NCBI RefSeq assembly: GCF_000820005.1
Contig: NZ_CDBL01000057.1
Coordinates: 62,001 to 126,000 of the forward strand
Direction of reading: 5' to 3'
DNA from: Aeromonas piscicola
GTDB taxonomy: Bacteria > Pseudomonadota > Gammaproteobacteria > Enterobacterales > Aeromonadaceae
Length of the DNA stretch: 64,000 nucleotides
Shown here: in pieces, positions 1 to 12,839 of the stretch
Position numbering within the stretch: position 1 is the first letter of the stretch
Layout: each line of letters starts with the position of its first letter
Translations under genes and position numbers: made by a program
Notes under the pieces: model-generated
The model's database searches: none
Told to the model about the DNA's origin: nothing
What the model saw: the letters and a program-made list of their open reading frames with translations, nothing else

Positions 1-1111
1 ACTGGCTTGCCAGCTGCTGACTCTGGCCGGTCAGCTGGGCCGTGCTAGCGGCACTCTCCGAGACGGAAACCGCGGTGCGGCTCATCTCATTGATGGCCGT
101 CACCACCTGTTCAGTCTCGCGCACATGATCCGCCAGCAGGGACTGGGCGGCACCGGTCTGGTTGGCCAACCCTTCAATGCCGGTATTGAGCTGGCCACTC
201 GCACCCTGCACCTCTCTCATCATCTCCTGCAGACGCTCGATGAAGCGGTTGATACCGGCCGAGATCTGGCCCAAGTCATCCTTGCTGGTCACAGCCAATC
301 GGCGGGTGAGGTCGCCGCTGCCCTGTGACAGCTCCAGAACCAGATCCCGCAACGAGAGGATGGGACGATAGGCGATATTGAGCGCCAGCATGGCCAGCAG
401 CAATACCAGCACGGCGACAACCAGCAGGGCCATGACGATCTGGCCATTGAGCGCCTGGGTCATGGTGCGGATATAGTCGAGATCTATGTAGCCGGTCAGT
501 ACCCAGTTGCTGCCGCGAATATCCAGCTGGTTGGGGCGTGACTCGCTCTCCCCCTGCGGCTTGCTGCTGTAAAGCACATTGCCCTGACCATCGGCAAGGG
601 AGAAATAACGCCCCTCCCCGCTCACCTTCTCCAGCAGGTTCTTGAACTCGCTCATGTTGAGGTAATAAAGGTAGGCAGAGTCGGCACCGCGCGGTACCAG
701 GATGGAGATGACAGGCTTGCCATCCAGCTGCTGTAGCGGACTGACTGTGATCTGGTTGTTGGCGGCGGGGATCAGCTTGCGCAAGGCATCGACCTTGGCC
801 GTGTCGTTGATGACGCCGCTCACGTCGAACGCCATGTCACCGATCACCTTGACGATATTGTGAAAACCGGTCTCTTCCAGGGTCTTCTTGACGTTGGTCA
901 CGCCGAAGTTGAGGTTGGCCGCCAGCAGGATTTTCTGATTGATGTCCCCCGCCAGCTTCTCTTTGACCAGGGCTATCTGTTCGTTGATGTTCTGGGTGGC
1001 TTGAGTGCGAATGTAGCCACTGATGAAGTGATTCACGCTGAGCCAGGCGGTGCCGATGGTGACCAGAATGGCCAGCAGTAGCAAGACGTAAATCTTGACC
1101 TTGAATGGCAT
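1..1111 (-). CDS. Methyl-accepting chemotaxis protein, C-terminus cut by window edge
   Basis: This is a transmembrane chemoreceptor. Read leftward from ATG at 1109-1111, the product starts MPFKVKIYVLLLLAIL. It has a first membrane helix at about residues 7-25, a long periplasmic sensor region of Cache type, a second membrane helix near residues 220-245 and a HAMP segment. The start of the cytoplasmic signalling domain follows and runs off base 1. The frame stays open to the edge, so the protein is incomplete here. The ligand cannot be deduced. It lies just downstream of mglBAC on the same strand, but a large hairpin separates them, so a shared transcript is uncertain. The MCP identity is firm from the layout. 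The sensor-domain class is inferred from length and position. Confidence 0.85.
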   Translation of the reverse strand, partial: MPFKVKIYVLLLLAILVTIGTAWLSVNHFISGYIRTQATQNINEQIALVKEKLAGDINQKILLAANLNFGVTNVKKTLEETGFHNIVKVIGDMAFDVSGVINDTAKVDALRKLIPAANNQITVSPLQQLDGKPVISILVPRGADSAYLYYLNMSEFKNLLEKVSGEGRYFSLADGQGNVLYSSKPQGESESRPNQLDIRGSNWVLTGYIDLDYIRTMTQALNGQIVMALLVVAVLVLLLAMLALNIAYRPILSLRDLVLELSQGSGDLTRRLAVTSKDDLGQISAGINRFIERLQEMMREVQGASGQLNTGIEGLANQTGAAQSLLADHVRETEQVVTAINEMSRTAVSVSESAASTAQLTGQSQQLASQ

Positions 1112-1125
1112 GGGTTCCCTCCAGA

Positions 1126-1154
1126 AGAGAGGGCTGGCAACGCCAACCCTCTCT
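1126..1154 (-). terminator. Hairpin between mglC and the chemoreceptor gene
   Basis: A long inverted repeat has arms AGAGAGGG-C-TGGC and GCCA-A-CCCTCTCT around an AAC loop, with one mismatch in 13 positions. There is no clear T-run on either strand. It may be a weak terminator or an mRNA 3' stabiliser for the mgl operon. Confidence 0.5.
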
Positions 1155-1162
1155 GCCAATTG

Positions 1163-2173
1163 TTATTTCTTCTTGGCGTACTTCATGGAGTCCAGGGCCA
1201 CCGCCAGTATGATGATGCCGCCCTTGATGATGAACTGCCAGTAAGGGCTGACTCCAATATAGGTCAGACCATAGTTGATCAGGGTGAAAATGAGCACGCC
1301 CGTGATCACCCCGGCAACCGTCCCCACCCCGCCAGCGAACGAGACACCGCCCACCACGCAGGCCGCGATGGCATCCAGCTCATACATGAAGCCCAGGTTG
1401 TTGGTGGCACTGCCGATGCGGCCCGCTTCCAGCATGCCGCCGAAGGCGTAGAAGACACCCGCCAGGGCATAGATCATCACCAGGTTGACCGCCACGTTGA
1501 CACCGGAGACCTTGGCCGCCTCGGGGTTGCCGCCGATGGCGAAGATGTTTTTGCCAAAGCGGGTCTTGTTCCACAGCACCCAGACAAAGACGCTGGCGAT
1601 GGCGGCATAGAAGGTGAGATAGGATAGCTTGAACCCTCCCAGCTTGATGAAGCCCTGCGCGAAGCTGGAGAAGCGTGGATCGAAGCCGGCCACCGGTGAG
1701 GCGCCCACGGAATCAAAATAGAGGGAGTTGATGCCGTAGACGATGATCATGGTACCCAGCGTGGTAATAAACGGGGTCACATTGAGATAGGCCACGATCA
1801 GACCATTGACCAGACCTATCAGGGCACCCACGGCACACACCAGCAGGATCACCACCGGAATGGGCACCTCCCCCAGGCTGGGGAACACCTTGTTGACGTT
1901 GGTCAGCGCCTGCAACATGGTGGCCGCAATCAGCGCAGCCAGGCCAACCTGGCGACCGGCCGACAGATCCGTACCCTGGGTAATGATGATGCCCGCCACC
2001 CCCAGCGCTATGATGACCCGCACCGATGATTGGGTCAGTATGTTGCTGAAGTTGGTGAGGCTCAGGAAGGATGGCTCCTTGATCACTATGATCATGAGCA
2101 GCACCAGCAACACCACATAGATGCCGTTCTCTTTGAGCGCCTGCATCAGATTGAAATTTTTAGCCGACTCCAT
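1163..2173 (-). CDS. mglC: Galactose/methyl-galactoside ABC transporter permease MglC
   Basis: This is the inner-membrane permease of the high-affinity D-galactose/beta-methylgalactoside importer. The 336-residue product is nearly collinear with E. coli MglC. It has about eight to ten hydrophobic helices and family blocks such as ILTQSSVRVIIALGVAG, GTDLSAGRQVGLAA and WNKTRFGKNIFAIGGN. The ATG at 2171-2173 (MESAKNFN) is chosen because the upstream in-frame extension has no similarity to the family. The gene lies 16 bp after mglA and closes the mglBAC operon. It pairs with MglA in the membrane and receives sugar from MglB. Confidence 0.96.
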   Translation of the reverse strand: MESAKNFNLMQALKENGIYVVLLVLLMIIVIKEPSFLSLTNFSNILTQSSVRVIIALGVAGIIITQGTDLSAGRQVGLAALIAATMLQALTNVNKVFPSLGEVPIPVVILLVCAVGALIGLVNGLIVAYLNVTPFITTLGTMIIVYGINSLYFDSVGASPVAGFDPRFSSFAQGFIKLGGFKLSYLTFYAAIASVFVWVLWNKTRFGKNIFAIGGNPEAAKVSGVNVAVNLVMIYALAGVFYAFGGMLEAGRIGSATNNLGFMYELDAIAACVVGGVSFAGGVGTVAGVITGVLIFTLINYGLTYIGVSPYWQFIIKGGIIILAVALDSMKYAKKK

Positions 2174-2189
2174 AAATGTCTTCCTGTCT

Positions 2190-3710
2190 CTAAAGGTACA
2201 GAGATGCCAGGCGCAGTATCTCGCTCTGGTCAGTTTCTTTGGTATTGACGATCCCGGCGACCCGGCCATTGCTCATCACCATGATGCGATCCGTGATCCC
2301 CAGCAGCTCGGGCATTTCAGACGAGATGATGATGATGCCTTTGTCCTTCTTGGCCAGCTCCAGGATGAGCTGGTAGATCTCGAACTTGGCACCCACGTCA
2401 ATCCCGCGAGTCGGTTCATCCAGCATCAGGATCTCCGGCTGGGTCAGCAGCCAGCGGCCGATAATGACCTTCTGCTGGTTGCCACCGGACAGGGAGCCGA
2501 TCTGCGTCTGCTGGGTCGGGGTCTTGACGCGCATGGAGTCGATGACCCATTGGGTATCGCTCTTCATCTTGTTGTTGCTGAGCAGCCCCATGGAACTCTT
2601 GTAGCTGTCCATGTTGGCGATCAGGGAGTTGAAGGCGATGTCGAGGCGGGAGTAGATGCCGGTGGAACGGCGCTCTTCCGTCACCAGCGCGAATCCGTTC
2701 TGGATGGCCTCGTGCGCAGTGTGATTCGCCACAACCTTGCCGTGCAGCTTGATGACGCCCTCGCTGCGATCGCGAATGCCGAACAGGGTCTCGACGATAT
2801 CGGTACGCTTGGCCCCCACCAGCCCGGCGATGCCGAGGATCTCCCCCTTGTGCAGATCGAAGGTGATGTCCTGAATGGAGGGCTGGTTCTTGGCCGTCAG
2901 ATGCTCCACCTCGAGGATGACCTCTTTCGGCTGGTTGGTTTTTTCCGGGAAGCGCTGGGTCAATTCACGGCCAACCATCATGCCGATGATCTGATCCATG
3001 GTCATGCCCTTGAGCGGCTGGGTCGCCACCCACTGGCCATCCCGCAATATGGTGATCTCGTCACACAGCTGGAAGATCTCTTCCATCTTGTGGGAGATAT
3101 AGACGATACCGCAGCCCTTCTCTTTCAGCTTGTTGATGATCTTGAAGAGATGATTGACCTCTTTCTCGGTCAGGGAGGAGGTCGGCTCATCCATGATGAC
3201 GATCTTGGCATCGTAGGAGAACGCCTTGGCGATCTCGATCATCTGCATCTGGGACACGGAGAGCGTGCCCACCTTGACCTTGGGATCGATATCGATATCC
3301 AGCTCGTCGAAGATGTGCTTGGTGTCGTCATACATCTTGCCGTGGTCGATGAACCAGCCCTTGGTGGGATAGCGACCGAGCCACATGTTGTCCATCACTG
3401 TGCGTTGCAACACCAGGTTCAGCTCCTGGTGCACCATGGAGACGCCATTTTCCAGCGCCTCTTTGGAGGAGGTGAAATTGATCTCCTGTCCCTTGAAGAA
3501 AATCTTGCCCTCATCCTTCTCATAGATGCCGAACAGGCATTTGAGCAGCGTGGATTTTCCTGCCCCGTTCTCGCCCATCAACGCATGCACAGAATGAGGA
3601 CGGACCCGTAAATTGACTTTATCGAGTGCCTTGACGCCAGGAAAACTCTTACTGACGTCAATCATCTCCAACAGCCATTCTGATTGTTGCTGTGTTGTCA
3701 TATCAGCCAT
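2190..3710 (-). CDS. mglA: Galactose/methyl-galactoside ABC transporter ATPase MglA
   Basis: This is the duplicated ATPase of the Mgl importer. With ATG at 3708-3710 (MADMTTQQ) it is 506 residues, the length of E. coli MglA. ATG at 3699-3701 is an alternative start. The N-terminal cassette has Walker A GENGAGKS (about residues 46-53), a signature around [14 protein letters not shown] and Walker [11 protein letters not shown]. The C-terminal cassette has the degenerate P-loop typical of sugar ABC ATPases (GLVGAKRTD), then [15 protein letters not shown] and [11 protein letters not shown]. It follows mglB after a strong internal hairpin. No convincing ribosome-binding site precedes either ATG, which may mean lower translation than mglB. 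Confidence 0.95.
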   Translation of the reverse strand: MADMTTQQQSEWLLEMIDVSKSFPGVKALDKVNLRVRPHSVHALMGENGAGKSTLLKCLFGIYEKDEGKIFFKGQEINFTSSKEALENGVSMVHQELNLVLQRTVMDNMWLGRYPTKGWFIDHGKMYDDTKHIFDELDIDIDPKVKVGTLSVSQMQMIEIAKAFSYDAKIVIMDEPTSSLTEKEVNHLFKIINKLKEKGCGIVYISHKMEEIFQLCDEITILRDGQWVATQPLKGMTMDQIIGMMVGRELTQRFPEKTNQPKEVILEVEHLTAKNQPSIQDITFDLHKGEILGIAGLVGAKRTDIVETLFGIRDRSEGVIKLHGKVVANHTAHEAIQNGFALVTEERRSTGIYSRLDIAFNSLIANMDSYKSSMGLLSNNKMKSDTQWVIDSMRVKTPTQQTQIGSLSGGNQQKVIIGRWLLTQPEILMLDEPTRGIDVGAKFEIYQLILELAKKDKGIIIISSEMPELLGITDRIMVMSNGRVAGIVNTKETDQSEILRLASLYL

Positions 3711-3722
3711 CACATCTGGTTG

Positions 3723-3751
3723 AAAAAAGGGCAAGGGGATCTCCCTTGCCC
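3723..3751 (-). terminator. Intra-operon terminator/attenuator between mglB and mglA
   Basis: On the minus strand a perfect 9-bp stem (GGGCAAGGG / CCCTTGCCC, loop 5 nt) is followed immediately by six Ts. This is a canonical intrinsic terminator placed inside the mgl operon, 12 bp after the mglB stop codon. Partial termination here would give more binding protein than transporter, as is usual for ABC importers. Confidence 0.8.
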
Positions 3752-3763
3752 TGGAGGGGGGAA

Positions 3764-4750
3764 TTACTCGAATTGGGACAGGTTGTCTTTATCCACACCG
3801 ACGTAGGCAACACGGACGACCTTGTCGACTATGTTCCACTTGGTGCCTTCACCAGCCGGTTTGCCTTCAGCCAGGTTCTTGGTCAGCTCGAAGGTGGCCT
3901 TCGCCTGGTTGGCCGCATCGTTCAGCACGGTACCCGCCATGGCACCGCTCTTGACCATGGCCAGGGCTTCCGGCAGCGCATCGACGCCGAACACCGGGAT
4001 GGCGGTCTTGCCTTGCGCTTTCAGAGATTCAACGGCACCCATCGCCATGCCGTCGTTGTTGGCAATGACCACTTCAATCTTGTTGGCGTTGGGGCCGGAG
4101 ATCCAGGCGTCCATCTTGTCCTTGGCCATGGCGGTATCCCACATACCTGTATCCATGTGCAGCTGTTCAGTTTTGACGCCGCCATCATTCAGGGTCTTGA
4201 TGACATAGGTGGTGCGGGCTTCCGCATCCGGGTGGCCCGGCTCGCCCTTGAGCAGCACGAACTGGATGACGCCATCCTTGTTCAGATCCCACTCGGGATG
4301 GGCTTTCCAGTGCTTGGCGATCAGCTGACCCTGGATGATGCCTGACTCCTTGGAGTCGGTACCCACGTAGTAAGCCTTCTCATAGCTGGCCAGATCGGCA
4401 GCACTCGGCTCCTTGTTGTAGAACACCACGGGCACATCTTCGCCACGGGCCTTCTCAATCACGACAGGGGCCGCCGCCGGGTCAACCAGGTTGATCGCCA
4501 GGGCCTTCACCCCTTTGGCCAGCAGCACGTCGATCTGATCGTTCTGCTTGGACTGGTCATTCTGGGAGTCATTCATCAGCAGCTCCACACCCGGGTTTGC
4601 CGCTGCTTCCTTCTCGATTGCCTTGCGCACCACAGCCATGAAGTTGTCGTCGTACTTGTAAACGGTCACCCCGATACGAGTTTCGGCATGGGCAGTGGCT
4701 CCTGCCATCAGGCTCATCAGCACGGCGGCAATTGTCGTGATTTTTTTCAT
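3764..4750 (-). CDS. mglB: Periplasmic D-galactose-binding protein MglB
   Basis: This is the periplasmic galactose/glucose receptor that feeds MglAC and, in enterics, signals to the chemoreceptor Trg. The 328-residue product begins with a signal peptide ([22 protein letters not shown], cleavage near residue 22). It then matches MglB closely: [60 protein letters not shown] (EF-hand-like calcium loop), [16 protein letters not shown] and [13 protein letters not shown]. It is the first gene of mglBAC. Its promoter carries a GalR/GalS-type operator and a CRP-like site. Confidence 0.97.
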   Translation of the reverse strand: MKKITTIAAVLMSLMAGATAHAETRIGVTVYKYDDNFMAVVRKAIEKEAAANPGVELLMNDSQNDQSKQNDQIDVLLAKGVKALAINLVDPAAAPVVIEKARGEDVPVVFYNKEPSAADLASYEKAYYVGTDSKESGIIQGQLIAKHWKAHPEWDLNKDGVIQFVLLKGEPGHPDAEARTTYVIKTLNDGGVKTEQLHMDTGMWDTAMAKDKMDAWISGPNANKIEVVIANNDGMAMGAVESLKAQGKTAIPVFGVDALPEALAMVKSGAMAGTVLNDAANQAKATFELTKNLAEGKPAGEGTKWNIVDKVVRVAYVGVDKDNLSQFE

Positions 4751-4812
4751 TGTTATGCTCCGATCTCTCTATCTGTTTTTGTAGGGAATGCTGTACACCA
4801 ATTGAACTGGTG

Positions 4813-4863
4813 CCAGCCTAATGTAATCAGTTTGTTGTGTGATGTTCTGTGATCATGACAACA
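4813..4863 (-). promoter_or_regulatory. mglB promoter with CRP-like site
   Basis: On the minus strand a CRP-like site TGTTG-N6-TCACA lies at 4848-4863 (8 of 10 consensus positions). A -10-like TACATT lies at 4820-4825. The predicted start near 4814 places the CRP centre at about -41.5, the class II position. No good -35 hexamer is seen, as expected for a CRP-dependent promoter. Confidence 0.55.
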
Positions 4864-4865
4864 AA

Positions 4866-4881
4866 ATGAAAACGTTTACAC
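4866..4881 (-). promoter_or_regulatory. GalR/GalS-type operator of mglBAC
   Basis: ATGAAAACGTTTACAC on the plus strand matches the galactose operator consensus GTGNAANCGNTTNCAC at 11 of 12 defined positions. It lies about 60 bp upstream of the predicted mglB start, just upstream of the CRP-like site. Confidence 0.75.
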
Positions 4882-4984
4882 TCTGTTACATAGCAACAAA
4901 ACAATTAAATATCATATAGTTATGAGTAATTATTTTCGACTGAGGCCTTATTGCCGCCTCAATCGACCCAACCATGGCTCAGAT

Positions 4985-8130
<3,146 letters not shown>

Positions 8131-8133
8131 CAG

Positions 8134-8149
8134 ATGTAAACGATTACAC
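8134..8149 (-). promoter_or_regulatory. GalR/GalS-type operator of lacZ
   Basis: ATGTAAACGATTACAC matches GTGNAANCGNTTNCAC at 11 of 12 defined positions. Its centre is about 60.5 bp upstream of the predicted lacZ start, the position of the external operator in the E. coli gal promoter. Confidence 0.75.
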
Positions 8150-8268
8150 TAATTTTGTTAAGTAAAACAGGGTAAAAATGAGCTAAATGAAGGTAAAAGA
8201 CCGAGCCCCCGGATCACAGGCCTGAAAAACGGCGATCCGGGGGAGGAAAGAGGAGTGAATGGAGAGGG

Positions 8269-9273
8269 TCAGGCCCGTACGGGTGCTACGGAGTGACGAT
8301 TGATCAGCGTCGGCGTGTAAATGCGGCTCTGCACCGATTCGCACTCACCCGCCGCCAGCTGCAATGCCAGCTTAGCCGCTTGGGCCGCCATCAGCTCGAT
8401 GGGGTAGCGCATGGTGGAGAGCTTGGGTCTCAGGTATCTGGCGTAGATGATGTCATCGAAGCCCACTACTGAGACCTCCTCCGGCACCTTGAGGCCGTTG
8501 TCGGCCAGTACAGAGATGGCGCCGGCCGCCATGGCATCGTTGTAGGCCACCACGGCCGTGATGGGCTGCCCTTTGGCCAGCAGGTTGAGCATGGCGCGCT
8601 CCCCCCCCTCCTCGTTGGGCATGCCGCTCTCCACCAGCTCGGGATCGGCGAACAGCCCAGCCTCGGCCAGCGCATCCTGATAACCCTGCAGCCGCAAGGT
8701 GGCATCCTCGATGACGTGATCCGAACTGAGGAAGGCGATGTGACGGTGGCCCAGCTCCAGCAGATGACGGGTCGCCGTGGCGGCCCCCTGCCGATTGTTG
8801 AGGGCGATACAGCGCCCCTTCAGGGCCGGGATGTCGCGGTTGATCAACACCATGCCGGGCACCCGCTGGGCATAGTCGATCAACTCCTCGTCGCTCAGTG
8901 CCTTGCTGTGCACCACCAGCGCCTCGCAGCGCTTGCCGATCAGCAGCTCGATGGATTCCCGCTCTTGCTGCGCCCGGTGAAAACCATTACCCATCAACAG
9001 GTGCAACCCCTGCTCCACCGCAATCGCCGCGACCCCCTTGATCAGGGCGCCGAAGAAGGGATCCGCCACGTCACCCACCAGCACCCCCATGGTGTCACAG
9101 GTCCTGCTGACCAGCGCACGGGCATTGGCATTGGGGGTGTAGCCCAACTCGGCCATGGCCTTCTGCACCACCTCGCGGGAGGCGGCACTGGCCTTGGGTG
9201 AGTTGTTCATCACCCGTGAAACCGTTGCCACAGATACCTTGGCCAAACGGGCGACATCCTTGATGGTGCTCAT
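8269..9273 (-). CDS. galR: LacI-family galactose repressor (GalR/GalS type)
   Basis: This is a LacI-family DNA-binding repressor, probably responding to galactose. With ATG at 9271-9273 (MSTIKDVARLAK) it is 334 residues. The helix-turn-helix and hinge are at residues 3-60 (IKDVARLAKVSVATVSRVMN, then PNANARALV). A periplasmic-binding-protein-like ligand domain follows. Segments such as EALVVHSKALSDEEL and PGMVLINRDIP resemble GalS, and RLQGYQDALAEAGL resembles GalR, so I do not decide between them. It lies between its presumed targets lacZ and galETKM. The longer in-frame start at 9351 has no family similarity and overlaps the promoter. Confidence 0.88.
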   Translation of the reverse strand: MSTIKDVARLAKVSVATVSRVMNNSPKASAASREVVQKAMAELGYTPNANARALVSRTCDTMGVLVGDVADPFFGALIKGVAAIAVEQGLHLLMGNGFHRAQQERESIELLIGKRCEALVVHSKALSDEELIDYAQRVPGMVLINRDIPALKGRCIALNNRQGAATATRHLLELGHRHIAFLSSDHVIEDATLRLQGYQDALAEAGLFADPELVESGMPNEEGGERAMLNLLAKGQPITAVVAYNDAMAAGAISVLADNGLKVPEEVSVVGFDDIIYARYLRPKLSTMRYPIELMAAQAAKLALQLAAGECESVQSRIYTPTLINRHSVAPVRA

Positions 9274-9309
9274 GCTGTTTTCACTTATTTCACGGTTCAA
9301 GACGGCGCC

Positions 9310-9338
9310 ATTATACCGAGCAATGTCACTGATAACAG
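9310..9338 (-). promoter_or_regulatory. Promoter of the galactose repressor gene
   Basis: A perfect minus-strand -10 TATAAT lies at 9310-9315, with a weak -35-like CTGTTA 17 bp upstream (9333-9338). It faces leftward into the repressor gene, divergent from galE. No galactose operator overlaps it. Confidence 0.55.
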
Positions 9339-9379
9339 GGGGAAAAGTCACATGGCTGCATTTATGACCACACCAACAA

Positions 9380-9395
9380 GTGTAATCGTTTCCAC
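9380..9395 (+). promoter_or_regulatory. GalR/GalS-type operator of galETKM
   Basis: GTGTAATCGTTTCCAC matches GTGNAANCGNTTNCAC at all 12 defined positions. It is the best of the three galactose operators in the window and lies about 82 bp upstream of the galE start codon. Confidence 0.8.
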
Positions 9396-9400
9396 GTATT

Positions 9401-9451
9401 TGTTAACCAGTTCACAGTTTACCCATCGGAGCCTCGGCTAGACTCCTTCAC
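9401..9451 (+). promoter_or_regulatory. galE promoter with CRP-like site
   Basis: TGTTA-N6-TCACA at 9401-9416 matches 9 of 10 CRP half-site positions. A -10-like TAGACT lies at 9439-9444. A start near 9451 places the CRP centre at about -42, again the class II arrangement seen at mglB and lacZ. Confidence 0.6.
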
Positions 9452-9476
9452 AGGCTTTTTTAGCGTGGAGAAGAGG

Positions 9477-10490
9477 ATGAAAGTACTGGTCACCGGCGGC
9501 TGCGGCTACATCGGCAGCCACACCTGTCTGGCTTTGCAGGCCGCGGGAATGGAACCCGTGGTGGTGGATAACCTCTGCAACAGCAAGGCGGGCGTACTGG
9601 CTCGCATCGCCGCCATCAGCGGGCGTGAACCCCTCTTCTATCAGGGTGACATTCGTGATCCGGCCCTGCTGGATCGCATCTTCGGCGAGCAACAGATAGC
9701 CGCGGTGATCCACTTCGCCGCTCTCAAGGCAGTCGGTGAATCGACCCGTCTCCCCCTCGAATACTATGAGAACAATCTGGGCGGCACCCTCACCCTGCTA
9801 CAGGCGATGAAACGTGCGGGGGTCAACAGCCTGGTGTTCAGCTCGTCGGCCACCGTCTATGGCGATCCGGCCAGCACGCCCATCCGGGAGGACTTCCCGC
9901 GCAGTGCCACCAATCCCTACGGGCGATCCAAGCTGATCATCGAGGAGATCCTCGAGGATCTGCAGCGGGCCGAGCCTCACTGGAGCATGACGCTGCTGCG
10001 CTACTTCAACCCGGTCGGCGCCCACGAATCAGGCACTTTGGGGGAAGATCCCCAGGGCATACCCAACAACCTCATGCCGTTTTTGACCCAGGTCGCCATC
10101 GGCCGCCGCGACACGCTCTCCGTCTTTGGAAACGATTACCCCACCGTCGATGGCACAGGGGTGCGCGACTACATCCACGTAATGGATCTCGCCGAGGGGC
10201 ACGTCAAGGCGCTGCAACATTGCGCCAGGCAGGGGGGCGTACACGTCTACAACCTGGGCACGGGCCAGGGCCAGAGCGTGCTGCAGATGGTCGCGGCGTT
10301 TGAAGCCGCCTCCGGTCGGTCGCTGCCCTATCGCATCGAACCCAGGCGCCCAGGCGACATCGCCGAGTGCTGGGCCGATCCCGCCAAGGCCGAGCGCGAG
10401 CTGGGCTGGCGTGCCAGCCGTGACCTCGCAACCATGTGCACCGACAGCTGGCGCTGGCAGTCCGCCAATCCACAGGGGTACGAGGCGTGA
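9477..10490 (+). CDS. galE: UDP-glucose 4-epimerase GalE
   Basis: This enzyme interconverts UDP-galactose and UDP-glucose in the Leloir pathway. The 337-residue product has the Rossmann motif GGCGYIG at residues 7-13, the SSSATVYG serine segment and the YGRSK catalytic Tyr-x-x-x-Lys of short-chain dehydrogenases. The C-terminal RRPGDIAECWADP is typical of GalE. ATG at 9477 is chosen over the GTG at 9465 because GGAGAAGAGG directly precedes it. It is the first gene of galETKM. Confidence 0.96.
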   Translation: MKVLVTGGCGYIGSHTCLALQAAGMEPVVVDNLCNSKAGVLARIAAISGREPLFYQGDIRDPALLDRIFGEQQIAAVIHFAALKAVGESTRLPLEYYENNLGGTLTLLQAMKRAGVNSLVFSSSATVYGDPASTPIREDFPRSATNPYGRSKLIIEEILEDLQRAEPHWSMTLLRYFNPVGAHESGTLGEDPQGIPNNLMPFLTQVAIGRRDTLSVFGNDYPTVDGTGVRDYIHVMDLAEGHVKALQHCARQGGVHVYNLGTGQGQSVLQMVAAFEAASGRSLPYRIEPRRPGDIAECWADPAKAERELGWRASRDLATMCTDSWRWQSANPQGYEA

Positions 10491-10559
10491 ACAGGCCCAG
10501 TGTGACTCGTCCGCCCAGGCGGCCAATCCACCCATTTCATCAGGTAATGAGGAGTGATG

Positions 10560-11618
10560 ATGTTCAACCCGGTTGATCACCCCCACCGTCGTTTCAACCC
10601 GCTGACCGGTCAATACGTGCTGGTCTCCCCCCACAGGGCCAAGCGCCCCTGGCAAGGCCAGGTCGAGAAGGTCAGTCAGGCACCGAGCCAGTCCCACGAT
10701 CCGGATTGCTTCCTCTGCGCGGGCAACCAGCGTGTCACCGGCGACCAGAACCCGGACTATCAGGGCACCTTCGTCTTCACCAACGACTTCGCCGCCCTGA
10801 TGCAGGACACCCCGGCCGCCCGCGGCGACCAGGATCCCCTGCTGAAACTGGAGGCCGCCCGCGGCACCAGCCGGGTCATCTGCTTCTCGCCGGATCACGG
10901 CAAGACACTGCCCGAGCTGCCGCTGCCCGCCATAGAGGCCGTGATCACCACCTGGATGGAACAGGTGGCTGAGCTGTCGAGCCAGTGGCAATGGGTGCAG
11001 GTGTTTGAAAACAAGGGCGCCGTCATGGGCTGCTCCAACCCGCACCCTCACGGTCAGCTGTGGGGCAGCGATTTTCTGCCCAACGAGATCGCCCGCGAAG
11101 AGCAGCACCAGCGCGACTGGCTGGCCGAGCACGGCCGCCCGTTGCTGGTCGAATATGTGGAGCGGGAGCTGGCGGATCGCACCCGCATCGTGGTGGAAAC
11201 AGCACACTGGCTGGCAGTCGTTCCTTTCTGGGCAGCCTGGCCGTTCGAAACCCTGCTGCTGCCCAAGACCCATGTGCCCTCCCTGCTCGGCCTCACCCCC
11301 GAGCTGCAACAGGATCTGGCGGTGGCGCTCAAGGAGCTCACCAGCCGTTACGACAACCTGTTCGAGTGCAGCTTTCCCTACTCAATGGGCTGGCACTTCG
11401 CGCCGCCGCACTCTGACTGCCCGCAGGCCTGGCAACTGCACGCCCACTTCTATCCGCCCTTGCTGCGCTCCGCCACCGTGCGCAAATTTATGGTGGGCTT
11501 CGAGATGCTGGCAGAAACCCAGCGCGATCTGACGCCGGAACAAGCCGCAGAACGACTGCGCGCCCTGAGCCCCATTCATTACAACCAGATCAGCCAAGCC
11601 AATGAGGAGGCCCTATGA
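10560..11618 (+). CDS. galT: Galactose-1-phosphate uridylyltransferase GalT
   Basis: This enzyme transfers UMP between UDP-glucose and galactose-1-phosphate. The 352-residue product matches Gal[31 protein letters not shown], the zinc motif CFLCAG, and active-site NPHPHGQLW with the uridylylated histidine. Three candidate starts follow one another (GTG 10554, ATG 10557, ATG 10560). ATG 10560 is preferred because it is best spaced after GAGGAG. Its end overlaps the galK start by 4 bp (ATGA), indicating translational coupling. Confidence 0.95.
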   Translation: MFNPVDHPHRRFNPLTGQYVLVSPHRAKRPWQGQVEKVSQAPSQSHDPDCFLCAGNQRVTGDQNPDYQGTFVFTNDFAALMQDTPAARGDQDPLLKLEAARGTSRVICFSPDHGKTLPELPLPAIEAVITTWMEQVAELSSQWQWVQVFENKGAVMGCSNPHPHGQLWGSDFLPNEIAREEQHQRDWLAEHGRPLLVEYVERELADRTRIVVETAHWLAVVPFWAAWPFETLLLPKTHVPSLLGLTPELQQDLAVALKELTSRYDNLFECSFPYSMGWHFAPPHSDCPQAWQLHAHFYPPLLRSATVRKFMVGFEMLAETQRDLTPEQAAERLRALSPIHYNQISQANEEAL

Positions 11619-12763
11619 CCCCCAGCCAACGCGTCAGCGCCGTTTTTGCAGAGCAGTTTGAGCAGCAACCCGATCTGCTGGTGCGCGCCCCCGGCCGCGT
11701 CAACCTCATCGGCGAGCATACCGACTACAACGACGGCTTCGTGCTGCCCTGCGCCATCGACTACGAGACCTGCGTCGCCATCGGCCTGCGCAATGACAGC
11801 CTGGTGCACGTGATCGCCGCCGATTACGGCAATCAGCGCGACCTGTTCGATCTGAGCCAGCCCATCACCCACCATGCCGATCAGCGCTGGAGCGACTACA
11901 TCCGCGGCGTGGTGAAATACCTGCAGGTGCGCGGCCACTCGCTGCGCGGCCTCAATCTGGTGGTCTCGGGCAACGTGCCGCAGGGCACAGGCCTGTCGTC
12001 GTCCGCCTCGCTGGAGGTGGCCATAGGCCAGGCCTTCAAGGAGGCGCTGGGGCTCGACATCAGCCAGGCCGAGATTGCCCTCAACGGCCAGCAGGCGGAG
12101 AACCAGTTCGTCGGCTGCAACTGCGGCATCATGGATCAGATGATCTCCGCCAGCGGCAAGCAGGATCATGCCCTGCTGCTCGACTGCCGCTCGCTCCAGA
12201 CCCGCCTCATCCCCATGCCCCCCGATCTGGCGGTGCTGATCGTCAACTCCAACGTGCGCCGCGGTCTGGTGGACAGCGAATACAACACCCGCCGTCAGCA
12301 GTGTGAAACCGCCGCCCGCCACTACGGGGTCAAGGCCCTGCGCGACCTCGACATGGCCGCGCTGGAAGCGGGCAAGGCCGGGCTGGATGAGGTCTGCTAC
12401 CGCCGCGCTCGCCACGTGGTGGGCGACAATACCCGCACCCTGGCCGCCGCCGATGCGCTGGAGTCCGGCGATCTGGTGCGCCTCGGCGAACTGATGGCCG
12501 AGTCCCACGCCGCCATGCGCGATGACTTCGAGATTACCGTGCCCCCCATCGACGGTCTGGTGGAGATCATCAAGGCCAGGCTTGGCCGCGAAGGCGGTGT
12601 GCGGATGACGGGCGGCGGCTTCGGCGGCTGCGTGGTTGCCCTGCTGCGCCCGGCGCAGGTCGCCGAGGTGATTGCCGCCGTCGACGCCGAGTATCCGGCC
12701 CGCTTCGGCCTCAAGGCCGACAGCTATGTCTGCCGCGCCAGCGCCGGGGCAGGCAAGCTATGA
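11615..12763 (+). CDS. galK: Galactokinase GalK
   Basis: This enzyme phosphorylates galactose to galactose-1-phosphate with ATP. The 382-residue product has the length of E. coli GalK. It carries the galactokinase signature [19 protein letters not shown] near residue 30, the GHMP kinase glycine-rich motif [13 protein letters not shown], and the C-terminal [15 protein letters not shown]. The start ATG overlaps the galT stop, and GGAGGCCCT provides the ribosome-binding site. Confidence 0.96.
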   Translation: MTPSQRVSAVFAEQFEQQPDLLVRAPGRVNLIGEHTDYNDGFVLPCAIDYETCVAIGLRNDSLVHVIAADYGNQRDLFDLSQPITHHADQRWSDYIRGVVKYLQVRGHSLRGLNLVVSGNVPQGTGLSSSASLEVAIGQAFKEALGLDISQAEIALNGQQAENQFVGCNCGIMDQMISASGKQDHALLLDCRSLQTRLIPMPPDLAVLIVNSNVRRGLVDSEYNTRRQQCETAARHYGVKALRDLDMAALEAGKAGLDEVCYRRARHVVGDNTRTLAAADALESGDLVRLGELMAESHAAMRDDFEITVPPIDGLVEIIKARLGREGGVRMTGGGFGGCVVALLRPAQVAEVIAAVDAEYPARFGLKADSYVCRASAGAGKL

Positions 12764-12793
12764 GTGCATATGGATGTAATGACAGGATGAAGA

Positions 12794-12813
12794 GCGGCAG
12801 CCCTCTCTGCCGC
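12794..12813 (+). repeat. Hairpin in the galK-galM gap
   Basis: A perfect 7-bp inverted repeat GCGGCAG / CTGCCGC surrounds a 6-nt loop and has no T-run. It is probably an mRNA structure between galK and galM rather than a terminator. Confidence 0.4.
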
Positions 12814-12839
12814 CCCCACACCACAGGGGCGAACATGCT

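Noticed and set aside
2121..3611. Long plus-strand open frame opposite mglA
   Set aside because: Antisense shadow of a strongly conserved ATPase gene, with His/Asp/Leu-rich composition typical of reversed GC-rich codons and no family similarity.
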